Shown here: positions 1 through 9,139 of the stretch, piece after piece
Numbering within the stretch: the first letter of the stretch is position 1
Layout: every line of letters starts with the position of its first letter
NCBI GenBank assembly: GCA_946811185.2
Contig: OX328109.1
Location: 17,086,255 to 17,150,254 of the forward strand
Direction of reading: 5' to 3'
Source: Hippopus hippopus
Lineage: Eukaryota > Mollusca > Bivalvia > Cardiida > Cardiidae
DNA: 64,000 nt
Notes under the pieces: generated by a model
Database searches by the model: none
Seen by the model: only the letters and a program-made list of their open reading frames with translations
Told to the model about the DNA's origin: nothing
Translations under genes and position numbers: made by a program

Positions 1-26
1 CCAGTGGAGCTAATGAATTCTTCAAT

Positions 27-256
27 CTAACTCTTTGCAAAACAACAAAATGTTGGACATGTCCAAATTGAAAGCACTTGCAGACGACAAGCCAAATGTG
101 GCTCAAATGCTGAAATTTATCTCTGAAAGGATAGAAAACATTTGTGGGAAAAAGAGAAAATACTGGTTATCAGCATTTTCTTTTATTTCCACAATATTTT
201 TAAAAGCTTTCTTCCTAAGGGTCATTAAAGCCCAGGACTGTATGGTAAAGGGTTAA
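27..256 (+). mobile_element. TTAA-MITE family A copy
   Basis: Member of the dominant short element here. A typical copy is about 228 bp: TTAA, left end CTCTTTACCA, a left arm with 'AAATTGAAAGCATTTGCAGA', a central palindrome of about 67 bp (GTGGGAAAAGGAGAAAATGC and its complement), then an end TGGTAAAGGGTTAA. This copy ends in a clean GGTAAAGGGTTAA, but its left end is altered to CTCTTTGCA. It codes for nothing recognisable: the open frame across it is a by-product of its sequence. TTAA flanks with CCC or CTC ends suggest piggyBac mobilisation (inference). Confidence 0.8.
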
Positions 257-305
257 AGTATAATGACATGAATAACATCGGCCATAACTTCAATGTACAA
301 TGTAT

Positions 306-520
306 AATTTTAATTATAATAATGTACACGAGCTTTCGGCGGTACAACCGCCTTCTTCTAGTGTGGTCCTGTGATACAATGCCTGCAGTAACAGTTGTAA
401 ACAACTGTTACTGCAGGCATTGTATCAACAACTGTTACTGCAGGCATTGTATCACAGGACCACACTAGAAGAAGGCGGTTGTACCGCCGAAAGCTCGTGT
501 ACATTATTATAATTAAAATT
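306..520. mobile_element. Foldback element with 92-bp exact arms
   Basis: Bases 306-397 and 429-520 are exact reverse complements, 92 bp each. The 31-bp loop holds a further copy of the arm tip (401-427), so a unit beginning ACAACTGTTACTGCAGGCAT occurs twice in the same direction. Absence of mismatches suggests a recent foldback MITE or a recent palindromic duplication. No coding potential. No target duplication is obvious. Confidence 0.8.
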
Positions 521-665
521 TACATTTCTCAAGAAGAGGATATCATGTGTTACAATGTATAACAACATCAGGTCTAACAGGTCTCCAAGGTAAAATTTGA
601 ATATATGCTACTATCGCCAAGATCTGCATGCAGACTATGCAGACACGATTACTTTGTACCAATTA

Positions 666-937
666 TATATGAGCCGCGCTCTGTGAAAAGGGGGCTTAAT
701 GCATCTGCGAAAAGTTTCGACCCAGGTCAGTCTGCGCAGTCCGCGCAGGCTGACCTGGGCTGAAACTTTTCGCTATTGGTAGATTTTCTGCATGTCAAAG
801 GATCAGTCTATCTCATGATTGAGTCGGTTGTTAAAAAAAGTGGCTATTATGGATCCATAAGTATGTGATGGCTTTCTTGGTATGATAGATTACGGAGATG
901 CATTAAGCCCCCTTTTGCCAGAGCATGGTTCATATGT
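666..937. mobile_element. TIR element family C (GAGCCATGCTCTG ends)
   Basis: Starts ATGAGCCGCGCTCTG and ends CAGAGCATGGTTCAT, which are inverted copies of each other. An internal inverted repeat (CAGGTCAG..CTGACCTGGG) lies near 725-760 around 'CTGCGCAGTCCGCGCAG'. Both ends carry GGGGGCTTAATGCATC or its complement. TA-rich flanks (TATAT) suggest a TA-type target. Non-coding MITE of about 270 bp; the same family recurs near 15058, 25012, 41955, 42232 and 55764. A degraded relative occupies roughly 950-1150. Confidence 0.75.
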
Positions 938-1149
938 ATATATTCATGTCATGCTCGGTTAAAAAGTGGTATAATGCATCTGTATAAAGTATAAACCCAC
1001 ATCAGCCTGCAAAGTCCGCACAATCTGATCTGACTTTAAACTTTTTTCATTGGTAAATTTTCTGCATGTCTGATGACCAGTCCAACTCAGCTGATTTTTT
1101 AGACAAAATGGACCCATATAACAACTTGCTTGCACAGATGCAGAGAACC

Positions 1150-2020
1150 TCCATTTTACAAAAGCACCACTTGTTTATTAACAACTTTCCTAGTTCTAAA
1201 TTGTGCAAGCTATATAAATAGATAAACTGAAAGTAAAGAAGTTCTTATTTTCAGCTTGAAAAGAAACCAAAAGAAGCAATGATCTACATATATCAACAGT
1301 TTTCTATAGCACAGCTCCTAAAACAGAATTTCTAAGCATCATGCACTGTAAAATCAGGTTTCAAATTGTAATTTATTACCAGGCTATTCATATTAAGTAT
1401 AATTTATGAACAAATTTAATATGAAAATTATCTCAGATGACTACTCCTTACCCAAAATTCATGCATTGTTGTTGCTTTAAGGAAAGACACCTGCGTAAAT
1501 GAAATTTATTAACAATGTATAACAGAATACTCCTTCTTAAATTTCCCTCTTTCATGCTTTCTATATATTTGTTTTGTTTTTGATATGCAAAACCATTATT
1601 TTGAAATCCTAGATGCAGCATTTTCACACATAGGGGCACTAACCATAATGGGTATTACTTAATTATCTTTAAAGCTATCTTTACAGCAAGGCTGTAATTA
1701 TATTGAAATAATGTATTATTTTTCAAAACTGGTGCACAAATGAAGTAAAAACCTTGATATGTGATACTGAAGACAATTTTATTCAGTTATTTGTGTCCGT
1801 CTTTCGTCAAAACTGCCATAACAAAAATCAAGAGGGCTTTTCCTTCAAATGCCTGGATGGAGTAGAATTAAATTTTTATGAGGCCCTTACTTTAAGATGA
1901 CAGCCTCTCTTACTTATACATGAATGCTAAAGACAATCCTATCATTTGTAAATTCATAGTTAACATCTTGTTATATTTCCTTCTCTGCCGAGAACTATCA
2001 TTATACTACAAGTCACAATC
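1150..2020. other. Unassigned DNA downstream of the visible CCNH exons
   Basis: AT-rich sequence, presumably inside the CCNH intron after its fourth coding exon. I looked on the minus strand for the next cyclin H exon (the segment following FLIDLK) and did not find it here or further left. No recognisable repeat or RNA gene. Confidence 0.4.
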
Positions 2021-2021
2021 C

Positions 2022-2249
2022 TTAACTCTTTACCACACAATCCCGACTTTCAACGACCCTATGAAAGAAGCCTTTTGAAAACATGTGGGAAAAGGAGAAA
2101 ATGCTGGTAACCAGCATTTTCTCCTTTTCCAACAATGTTGTCTACTCTTCCCAAAACAAAGTTCAATTTTTGAGTCACATTTATTTTGTCTTCTGCAAAG
2201 TCTTTCAATTTGGACTGGTCTAAAATTTTGTCGTTTGGTAAAGAGTTAA
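2022..2249 (-). mobile_element. TTAA-MITE family A copy
   Basis: Full-length copy in the inverted orientation, TTAACTCTTTACCACAC to GGTAAAGAGTTAA, with the central hairpin at about 2085-2140. It lies in the CCNH intron beyond exon 4, within 200 bp of that exon. Confidence 0.85.
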
Positions 2250-2423
2250 TATACATAATCTCTCTAAATATGGATTTGTACGTACATGTAAGTATAAGTG
2301 GTAACACTGAGACTAAAAGAGAAATTGCCGGTTTCTCCTTTTGTCACAGTGTTTTCAAAAGTCGATTTTTGAGTAAAAAAAAAGATAGTTGTCTGTAAAT
2401 GGTTATATGACAATCAAGTTTAC

Positions 2424-2625
2424 CTTTAAATCTATCAAAAAACCTTCCAATGGCCTGAATGGGTTGTGAACAGTAAGGTGATAATGAAGTTTGTCCATCA
2501 GTAGCAGTTCAAAAGCAAGAATGATGTTAGCAAACTTGTATCTGTCTCCTTTTAGATTTCCCACAAACTGGTTAATTGAGACATTAAACTCTTCTACTTT
2601 ACAGGCTAAATAGACACATGTCAAC
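2424..2625 (-). CDS. CCNH: CCNH coding exon 4
   Basis: Sixty-seven codons plus the last base of a split ATG codon (AT|G). The acceptor is TTGCAG and the donor AAG|GTAAAC. It encodes the start of the first cyclin box, with ACKVEEFNV and [13 protein letters not shown]. The K at the donor matches the family position before the RYP segment, which must lie on the next exon outside the window. Confidence 0.93.
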
Positions 2626-5600
2626 CTGCAATAAGAAGGAATAAGAAAACAACTTTGTTTAACTCTTTACCACAAAATCCTGATGTTTAACGACCTTAAA
2701 AAAGAGAGCCTGGTAACCAGCATTTTCTCCTTTTCCCAGAACATTTTCTAACCCCTCCATACGTAAATTTCAGTTTCTGAGTCACATCTATTTTGTCGTC
2801 TGCAAATGGTTTCAATTTGGACCTGTCTAAAATTTTGTCATTCACTATAAGCTTTACATTCTAAATAAGTATATGAATCTACAAATAGAAGGAACAAGAT
2901 CATAACCCTGTTTAACTCTTTACCAAACCACAAAATGTTGACAAAACTGAAAGCATTTGCAGACGACAAACTACATGTAGCTGTAGCTGAGCTCAAGTGA
3001 TGATTTCTTTGATAGGATTAAAAACGTTGTGGGACAAGTAGAAATTGCTGTTTACCAGCATTTTCTCCTTTTCCCACAACCTTTTCAAAAGCCTTCTTCT
3101 TCAGGGTTGTTAAAACTTGGGATCGTGTGGTAAAGGGTTCCCCCATCATAACAACACTGAGAAAATGCTTTGGAAAACATTGTGGGATAATGAGAAAATG
3201 CTAGTAACCAGGACTTTCTCCCTTTCCCAAAATGTTTTCTACCCTGTAAGACAACTTTCATTACTTTGTACCAGTTTTGTATATGTTGTCTGTAAATATC
3301 CATTGTATGGGAAAGGGTTCTCTATTTCAAGCTATCTGTCAATAATTGATTGATTGTATGGTGTTTAACACCGTTTTTCAACATTATTTCAGTTATATCG
3401 CGGCGGCCAGTGCACCTATCCATGCTTTCCTGGAGTCTCTTTTACCAGTACTCCGCACAATTTTCTTTCCAAGCCACTGGCTGCTTTCCCACATAACCAT
3501 CGTCGAAACAATGATCAACGGTGGGAGAGGAATGAATCCTGTCGCAATGACTTATCATCAATCCTCGGAAAGAAATTGGCCGAGCCAGGGATCGAACCCA
3601 CGACCCCTTGTTCTCAAGTCCTGCACGCTACCCACTGAGCTACCTGGGCTCGGCTGTCAATAATTGGGAGAGCTCGAATCCAACAGCCTATACAGAAGGA
3701 AAGTTTGTAAATTTATAATGCTTGGAAATCGAGGCAATCAAAACAAGAGCTCCACTTGCCAGTGCAAACACTTAGCTGCAGTTGCTTGATTTTCCGTGAA
3801 AATGCTTAGTCAAAAAAGGGGTAAAACTATGTCAAAAGTATTTGGATGGCTACCTTTGTTGTATGAGTTTCCCTTTTGGTAGTAAACAAGTAGTTCGAGC
3901 TTAAAGTAAATATTTTCAGTTATGACAGAGATATTATAAAAATGCTAAAGTTTTTTCACCATGATGCAGATGGCCATATGCAGGCGGCAACGATGCTGAC
4001 CATCACAGGGCTTTTCTTTGAAAACAGCCGAGCTAATAATGTGACAAATGAAGAATGGCTCTAAACTTACATCAGGTCTCTAGGATGGTAATCCATGATA
4101 GAGTTGTGAATGTAGAACCTTTTAAAATATGTCAAAGCTGTACCCTGTCAATTATAATATCATTCAGTGTTTATTATATCTGAATCTATGTCTATAACAA
4201 CAAACAACAAAATTTCGACCAGTCTATGTTGAAAGCATTTGCAAACAACAAATGCAACAAGACTCAAACAATGAGCAATGAGATTTTTCTGCAAAAGGAT
4301 AGAAAACATTGTATGAAAAGAAGAAAACCCTGGACATAACCATTTGCTTCTTTTCTTAAAAGGGTTTCCAAAATCCAACAAGGCCTGGATCATTAACACA
4401 TGGGATAATATGACAAAGGGTTAGGTCTTTACCAAATGACAAAATTTTAGACCTGAGGTAAAAGGGAAACTTGATTGTGATGATTAATCCTTTACCGCGT
4501 AGTCACAAGATTTAACACCCTGAGGAAGAAGCCCTTTGAAACCATCGTGGGGAAAAGGAAAAAATGCTAGTAGCTAATATTTTCTCCTTAACCAACAATG
4601 CTGTTTACCGTATCAAAGACTAATTCCAACATTTGAGCCACATTTAAACTGTCTTCTGCAACTGCTTTCAACTTTGACAAGTCTACATTTTTCTCATGTG
4701 GTTAATGCCTCCTTTAGCTACAGTCATTTCATATAATTTTGTATAAATTCGTTCACCTAAATTCATGTTGATAATTCATATTGATGTTTTCAAAGTTTTC
4801 TGTAACAATGATTTTTCCTGTAAACCCTTTACCACTAAGTCCCGATCTAGTAACCAGCATTTTCTCCTTTTCCCATAATGTTCTTTAACTCTTTACCAAA
4901 CAACAAAATTTTAGACAAGTCCAAACTGAAAGTGTTTACAGACGACAAATTAAATGTGAGCCAAAAATTGAAATTTGTTTAGGGAAGGTTAGAAAACATT
5001 GTGGGAAAAGGAGATAATGCTGGTTACCAGCATTTTCTCCTTTTCCCTCAATGTTTTCAAAAGGCATCTTACTTGGGGTCGTTAAAAGTCGGGATTGTGT
5101 AGTAAAGAGTTAACCTTTCACTAACAAATTCCATTACTTTTGCCACATTTATCATTTCCCCTTCAAATGCTTGCAATTTAGAGCAAAAATAATCCCTATA
5201 CTGAAGTTACAAATGGATGTAGTGTATTAAATTCACAACGTAGCAAACAACAAAGGTTTGACTTTGATCTATGTTGAATGACAAAAATCTACATTTGTAG
5301 CCTGGATTGACCAGAAATACTATAATTGAATGGTAAACACACCATACCTGCACATACTTTGGCATCGCAGGGGTGAACTTTTTACAGAATTCCCGAAGAA
5401 TGAACTCAAAGTGTCGCATCATTAACTTCTCCTCAGAGGCGGTGAGAAAATGTTTACTTCTACTTTCAACCTGTAAAAAATTTGTTTTCCTTGTTTAGTG
5501 TTTAGTTATTTTCAACACGATTCCAGTTATATCCCACTGGCTTGTACACTTGTCAATGCTTCCCTGCAGTTTTCTTTTGCCAATATTTCACATAACACTT

Positions 5601-6177
5601 TTTCTAACCCACAGGCTGCTTTCCCACATAAACATTTTTAAAACAATTTCAGTGGTAAGAGAGCAATGAATCCTGTTGCGATGACCATCATCAATCCTCT
5701 GAAACAAATTTGCCCTGCTGGTCATAAAATCAGAGGGCCACCAGTCACATGGTCTGTGGTACAGTTCCCTTGAAACAGAGGATGTTTTTCAGAGACACTC
5801 TGTGTTTCTCATCCAAGAAGCAGTTTTTAATCAATCTGCGCAGATACGTAAATATCATATAAAGCAGTCATGTAAACTAACATTAGTTTTGATGTTAAAA
5901 GATGTTGAACAATTCACTAACCCTTTAAAGAAAAACTTTCAACTTGGAAGAATCATAATCCTGATACAAGTGTATATATGATACTGAAAAGTGGAAGAAA
6001 GCATACACAAAAGAAGAAGAAGAAGAAGAAGAAGGTAATTCTTTGAAATATAATACTTACATCCATATTCTTTCCAAACTTATCTATAAACCTTTCATTA
6101 GCCTCTTTCTGCAGCTGGATGATTTCTTCTGCATTATTAAACATCCAGTGTTTTCTCTGTGTACTACTGGCAAACAT
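2424..6177 (-). CDS. CCNH: Cyclin H, N-terminal half (gene continues off left edge)
   Basis: Cyclin H is the regulatory partner of CDK7 in the CDK-activating kinase and in TFIIH, which phosphorylates the RNA polymerase II tail. Four coding exons join in frame with GT-AG borders: 6177-6061, 5470-5348, 4144-4071 and 2625-2424, giving 172 residues. The start [13 protein letters not shown] matches the conserved cyclin H N-terminus. Exon 2 holds [12 protein letters not shown], exon 3 [19 protein letters not shown], and exon 4 [16 protein letters not shown] and [15 protein letters not shown], the hallmark first cyclin fold. Human cyclin H is 323 residues, so roughly the last half is missing, off the left edge. 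The ATG at 6177 is chosen by family alignment, and an AG acceptor upstream (6199) implies a leader exon. Transposon copies fill the introns. Confidence 0.95.
2659..2850 (-). mobile_element. TTAA-MITE family A copy, left hairpin arm deleted
   Basis: Inverted-orientation copy beginning TTAACTCTTTACCAC. The left arm of the palindrome has been lost: the sequence runs from AAAAAAGAGAG directly into CTGGTAACCAGC. It sits about 30 bp upstream of CCNH exon 4 on the gene's strand, so it abuts the acceptor region. Confidence 0.7.
2912..3320. mobile_element. Two abutting TTAA-MITE family A copies in opposite orientation
   Basis: A plus-orientation copy (2912-3140) is followed at once by a degraded minus-orientation copy (3140-3320). 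The right end of the first and the left end of the second share one GGTAAAGGGTT. Both retain recognisable hairpins (near 3030-3090 and 3170-3235). Confidence 0.7.
3349..3653 (-). mobile_element. tRNA-derived SINE, full length with 13-bp target duplication
   Basis: Read on the minus strand it opens with a tRNA-like head: box A as TAGCTCAGTGGGTAGCGTGC and box B as GGTTCGATCCC. A body follows (GTGCACTGGCCGCCGCGATA) and a CAATCAATCAA-type tail. The 13-bp direct repeat CTGTCAATAATTG flanks it at 3336-3348 and 3654-3666, the mark of target-primed insertion. The family resembles SINEs known to be widespread in bivalves. The head is not a functional tRNA because the body is fused to it. Confidence 0.85.
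3740..4040 (+). mobile_element. Dispersed element family D (ends CAGCCGAGCTAA)
   Basis: Runs from CAAGAGCTCCACTTGCC to GAAAACAGCCGAGCTAA. Homologous copies with the same right end occur near 34740-35087, 43380-43635 and 54985-55240. All terminate in CTAA, which fits the CTRR 3' end of Helitron-type elements. The left end is less constant. Non-coding. Confidence 0.6.
4071..4144 (-). CDS. CCNH: CCNH coding exon 3
   Basis: Not visible as a long open frame, but found by looking for the missing cyclin H segment. The acceptor TTGACAG is followed by a frame reading [20 protein letters not shown], then PRDL and the first two bases of a methionine codon, with donor AT|GTAAGT. The phase fits exon 2 before it and exon 4 after it exactly. 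Confidence 0.95.
4195..4425 (+). mobile_element. TTAA-MITE family A copy, degraded
   Basis: The left arm (CATTTGCAAACAACAAA) and the right half are recognisable, but the palindrome has drifted (GAAAAGAAGAAAACCCTGG against CCATTTGCTTCTTTTC). A second left-end fragment (CTTTACCAAATGACAAAATT) follows at 4426-4460. Lies in the CCNH intron between exons 2 and 3. Confidence 0.6.
4482..4708 (-). mobile_element. TTAA-MITE family A copy
   Basis: Inverted-orientation copy from TTAATCCTTTACCGC to a degraded TCATGTGGTTAATG end. The hairpin at about 4548-4605 reads GGGAAAAGGAAAAAATGCTAG on its left arm and is imperfect. Confidence 0.65.
4824..5195 (-). mobile_element. Family A copy split by a later family A insertion
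   Basis: An inverted-orientation copy begins AAACCCTTTACCACTAAG at 4824, reaches CCCATAATGTTC at 4883, and resumes after 5113 with CTTTCACTAACAAATTCC and the right arm (CTTCAAATGCTTGCAATTTAG). The interruption is the separate copy at 4885-5113. The break lies in what is normally the spacer after the hairpin. Confidence 0.75.
4885..5113 (+). mobile_element. TTAA-MITE family A copy nested in an older copy
   Basis: Complete 229-bp copy counting the TTAA at each end, inserted into the older copy at 4824-5195. TTAA is present at both borders (4885-4888 and 5110-5113), as expected for target-site duplication. The hairpin at about 4995-5060 is well preserved. Confidence 0.85.
5348..5470 (-). CDS. 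CCNH: CCNH coding exon 2
   Basis: Forty-one whole codons between acceptor TTTACAG and donor CAG|GTATGG, in phase 0 at both ends. Encodes [20 protein letters not shown] and then the helix containing [20 protein letters not shown], which aligns with the helix before the cyclin box in cyclin H. Confidence 0.95.
5499..5770 (-). mobile_element. tRNA-derived SINE, decayed
   Basis: Same family as the element at 3349-3653: the body (CACTGGCTTGTACACTTGTC, GCTTCCCTGCAGTTTTC, ATCATCAATCCTCTGAAAC) is recognisable but the tRNA head has decayed. Lies in CCNH intron 1, just upstream of exon 2 on the gene's strand. Confidence 0.6.
6011..6035. repeat. (AAG)n microsatellite
   Basis: About eight perfect AGA/AAG units, 25 bp downstream of the CCNH exon 1 donor. 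It produces a spurious run of phenylalanines in the minus-strand reading frame that extends past the splice site. Confidence 0.85.
6061..6177 (-). CDS. CCNH: CCNH coding exon 1 (start codon)
   Basis: Thirty-nine codons from ATG to donor GAT|GTAAGT, ending in phase 0. Residues [20 protein letters not shown] correspond to the conserved N-terminal helix of cyclin H, which begins HW.F. An acceptor (TTTTTCTTGCAG) at 6200-6201 puts 22 bases of 5' untranslated leader on this exon. Confidence 0.95.
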
Positions 6178-6378
6178 TGTCAGGAAAACTCAGTAATATG
6201 CTGCAAGAAAAATACACATAAAGGTGCATATCGCTACATTTTGTTATATTTTCTGTGTTTTTTAAATTATGGCACATACTCATAGCCCTGAGAATGGACA
6301 TAGATATTAGATAACATATCGGTGAGTATCTTATGATTCGTGATAAATTCTGTTGACTGTGCATGCACATTTAAAAGT

Positions 6379-6576
6379 CATTTAACTGTTTACCCCGAGT
6401 TTTAACAATCCTGAGGAAGAAGGCTTTTGAAAACATTGTGGAAAAAGGAGAAAATGCTCCCACCATGTTTTCTACCCTTTGAAAGAAACATTTTAGGGTT
6501 TAGGTAACTTGATTTGTTGTCTGCAAATGCTTTCAATTACTGCAAATTTAAATTTCCTTCATTTAGTATAGGGTTA
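6379..6576 (-). mobile_element. TTAA-MITE family A copy, truncated hairpin
   Basis: Inverted-orientation copy from TTAACTGTTTACCCC with GAAGGCTTTTGAAAACATTG. The right arm of the palindrome is mostly deleted after GAGAAAATGC. It ends TAGTATAGGGTTAA and lies in the putative CCNH leader intron. Confidence 0.65.
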
Positions 6577-6791
6577 AAAATAATAGCACAGTATGATTTG
6601 AAAATTTAAATACTGGGTATGAGCTTAGTACAGATAACTGTCCCCAAAGGCGATGTTACTTTTTGACTGATCGCCTCTGGGTACAAAGACTATCAAGACA
6701 AAACCAGTTGAAATCTCCGCACAGATTTTGTGCACAAGTTTGAACTCTTATAATTTCATAAATAGAGCACAAAACTAGGATTTGAACATAC

Positions 6792-6880
6792 CTGTTGCTT
6801 GCATATTCAATAACCCTTTGTTTGAAATACAAATATTTTCAATTTAAACGCTGAACATAAGAAAAAACAAGTCATTTCAT
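6792..6880 (-). other. CCNH: Putative CCNH non-coding leader exon
   Basis: On the minus strand a strong donor CAG|GTATGT lies at 6792/6791 and would pair with the acceptor at 6200. The 5' end of the exon is unknown; 6880 is a guess bounded by the plus-strand open frame at 6902. Splice pattern only: RNA evidence is needed. Confidence 0.4.
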
Positions 6881-6900
6881 CTGTTACTCGAGTAATTTAC
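6870..6900. promoter_or_regulatory. Possible shared promoter of CCNH and RAMAC
   Basis: If the CCNH leader exon ends at 6792 and a plus-strand leader exon contains 6902-6979, the start sites lie back to back within about 100 bp. No TATA box can be identified with confidence. Pure inference from exon geometry. Confidence 0.25.
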
Positions 6901-6901
6901 G

Positions 6902-6979
6902 ATGCCGCCACACACGATAGATTTCGTCAGTTCTTTTCTGAGATTTACATATCATAAACGACTTCTACAAGCTCTTAAG
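6902..6979 (+). other. Possible RAMAC leader exon with an upstream open frame
   Basis: An ATG in a good context (TTTACGATGCCG) opens MPPHTIDFVSSFLRFTYHKR and six more residues up to AAG|GTAATG, a fair donor. The next plausible acceptor is TTTCTTTCAG at 8953. Splicing there would add about 16 codons and then a stop, before the RAMAC ATG at 9084, so this would be an upstream open frame. It could instead be the first exon of an unrelated gene, or nothing. I do not recognise the peptide. Confidence 0.25.
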
Positions 6980-7089
6980 GTAATGAAAGGTTTAATAATT
7001 TGTCTCTGGTCATGTTTGGTACTGAAAATTAATTGCATTTTTCTGCAATACAGACTAAACCGACAAAACAGAATGTCAGTATAGCTCTC

Positions 7090-7852
7090 TATCTTTGCTA
7101 CCGGAAAATTTACGATGGACTTGAGATGGTACAGTGCACAATAAATGTCCAAATACGAAAACAATCACTGTAGCGTCTCATTATTGAGACTAGGTATGAG
7201 TATGAGCTCCTTTTCAATGAAGACCATATATTTCAGTTTCCTTTCCTATCATAATTCTGATAAACGCCGGAGTTACCATTAGAATAAAGGTAACCTTCGA
7301 ATCAAAATTAAACAAATACATCTTGGAATTTACTACATTTGAAATGCAGTTCTGGAGTTGCATTAGACTTCGGGGGGGGGGGGGTTCAACTCAATTGTGG
7401 ACGATTTGTCTGTGGGGCGTTTAGTCTCAGAGACAATCCAACCAAAGCATGCGTCATTTGTGGCTAAAAGGTGAAACCGGTGTCGATCTAGAAAAGAAAT
7501 TAAAGTCATTCCAACATCAGGTCACCAATGAAAGGTTCAAATACCAATAATTAAAGCGGGTAGCATGGAAGCGATGAACTCTTGTGACACTGCTATCAAG
7601 GCTGATAACTCCAACAGAAATCCAAAGGGAGCGGACTATAGTAGTTGATTTTTGTTTACATTCTTCAACATTCATATTTGCCCTAAAATGGCATGACTTA
7701 TTTCTTCATACGATTTTTAACCAAGCTTTAAGCGTTTTTAAATAAAATAAGATGAAGCAATATAATTCGTCACTTCGACAATTATGGCTTTTTTACTGAC
7801 GGACTGATTGATTGACCTACCAAATGACTTACCGACCCACCAAACAACGAAG

Positions 7853-7891
<39 letters not shown>

Positions 7892-8940
7892 GAAGAGTTC
7901 AAACTTGCACACAAAAAGCTCGTTTACTCTCTCATTCTCCTAGGAGCGTGGTCTACTATCAAGATTTAGGTTTAACAGCATGGGTAGAATACTAATTTTT
8001 TTTTTACACAGGACTACATAGAGTTAGATTATTCAGGTAATTTGTTTAATTACATAATTACGTAATGTGTTCCCTTCCCTATTTAGATATATAGAGTACA
8101 TTGTTACCTTAATGGATAGTAAAGAGAAAACCAGACTAAAACTAAAAATGTGGCCCTATATATACAGGAATAGGCAATGCTCATAAATTTGTTTTCGGAG
8201 GAACACTTAACCATCGAGATGATCATGACACTTTGAATGCATTGTATGTGTAATTAATGGCTTCTAGAAGTCTGCACTGTTATAATTTGTAAACTGTTGG
8301 ACGGGTTACTTTCTCTTCAAAATGAAGTTTGAACACTTTTATTACAGGAGAGGTCTTGTTAGTAATCAAAATCTTTTTCTGTTTTGGAATTATGACACCA
8401 ACAATGGCTTGTGAAAGTGACTGGATCTATTAATTTTAGGTTTTGAACTGCAGACTAAAAGGCCAATCAGATCAAGTGGTCACTATAGACAAGATGAGGG
8501 CAGAACTTTAGATAAACATATAGAAAAAACATTAATGAATACAAAACATAAAGAAAAAACGTTCGTGAATGTAATGGTGTTAGTGAGTTGATCCATCGTT
8601 TTTGTAAAATTTTCGGAATCTGGACCAAGTTATTCGTCATTTGAAAGTCAGTGTAATAGTAGGCTATCTACTGGAATAGGTATGAAATTATTTGTTGTAC
8701 CTGGCACTACAGAGTCTAGGATAATTCAGGTAATGTCCATAGTTATACATCTTGCATTGCCTAACCCTGTTCATGTGTAAAAGACTCTCTGGTTAAGTTG
8801 TTAGAATAAATTAGAAATTCAGTATCAGATTCTTTGTCAAGGATACCTCCATAACAGAAATAGCTATTTTTTCAGGGCCCATACCTAAATTTAACATTAA
8901 CACAAAAAAACCATCTTTTTATAACTAGTGAACGTGTGTA
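7090..8940. other. Non-coding DNA between CCNH and RAMAC start codons
   Basis: Unusually free of the transposons that crowd the rest of the window. Contains a 13-base G run (7372-7384) and a (GATT)n array (about 7852-7890). No exon, RNA gene or element was recognised. It is probably the RAMAC leader intron plus regulatory DNA. Confidence 0.45.
7852..7890. repeat. (GATT)n microsatellite
   Basis: About nine perfect GATT units. The same motif forms the tails of the SINEs in this window, so it may be a remnant tail. Confidence 0.8.
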
Positions 8941-9083
8941 CGATTTCTTTCAGAACTTGATATTATCAAGTTCAACTGGTTACTGCACCCAAGTTGCGAG
9001 TTGACCCACTGGGCAATGACCTGAAATGTTATCTTTGTACATTTAAGTGTTGTTTACATTTCTTAAACCGAACAGACACGACA

Positions 9084-9139
9084 ATGGCTCAGACAGGTGA
9101 GGAAACTGTGAAGAAGTACGAAGAAATGTTTGCTGACAG
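9084..9139 (+). CDS. RAMAC: RAMAC coding exon 1
   Basis: Encodes MAQTGEETVKKYEEMFAD and the first two bases of an arginine codon, with donor CAG|GTATTT. The start is the first ATG of this exon in frame (ACAATGG context). An acceptor upstream (TTTCAG at 8953) may begin the exon's untranslated part. Confidence 0.92.

Noticed and set aside
306..520. Palindrome as a transcription terminator or CRISPR-like array
   Set aside because: The genome is eukaryotic, the repeat is a single inverted pair with exact long arms, and there are no regularly spaced repeats.
1448..1639. Minus-strand frame as the next cyclin H exon
   Set aside because: Its translation has no resemblance to the cyclin H segment that should follow FLIDLK and it lacks matching splice sites.
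7371..7385. 13-base G run as a G-quadruplex or assembly gap
   Set aside because: A single uninterrupted run without spaced G tracts; more likely a homopolymer slippage site. Not interpretable further.
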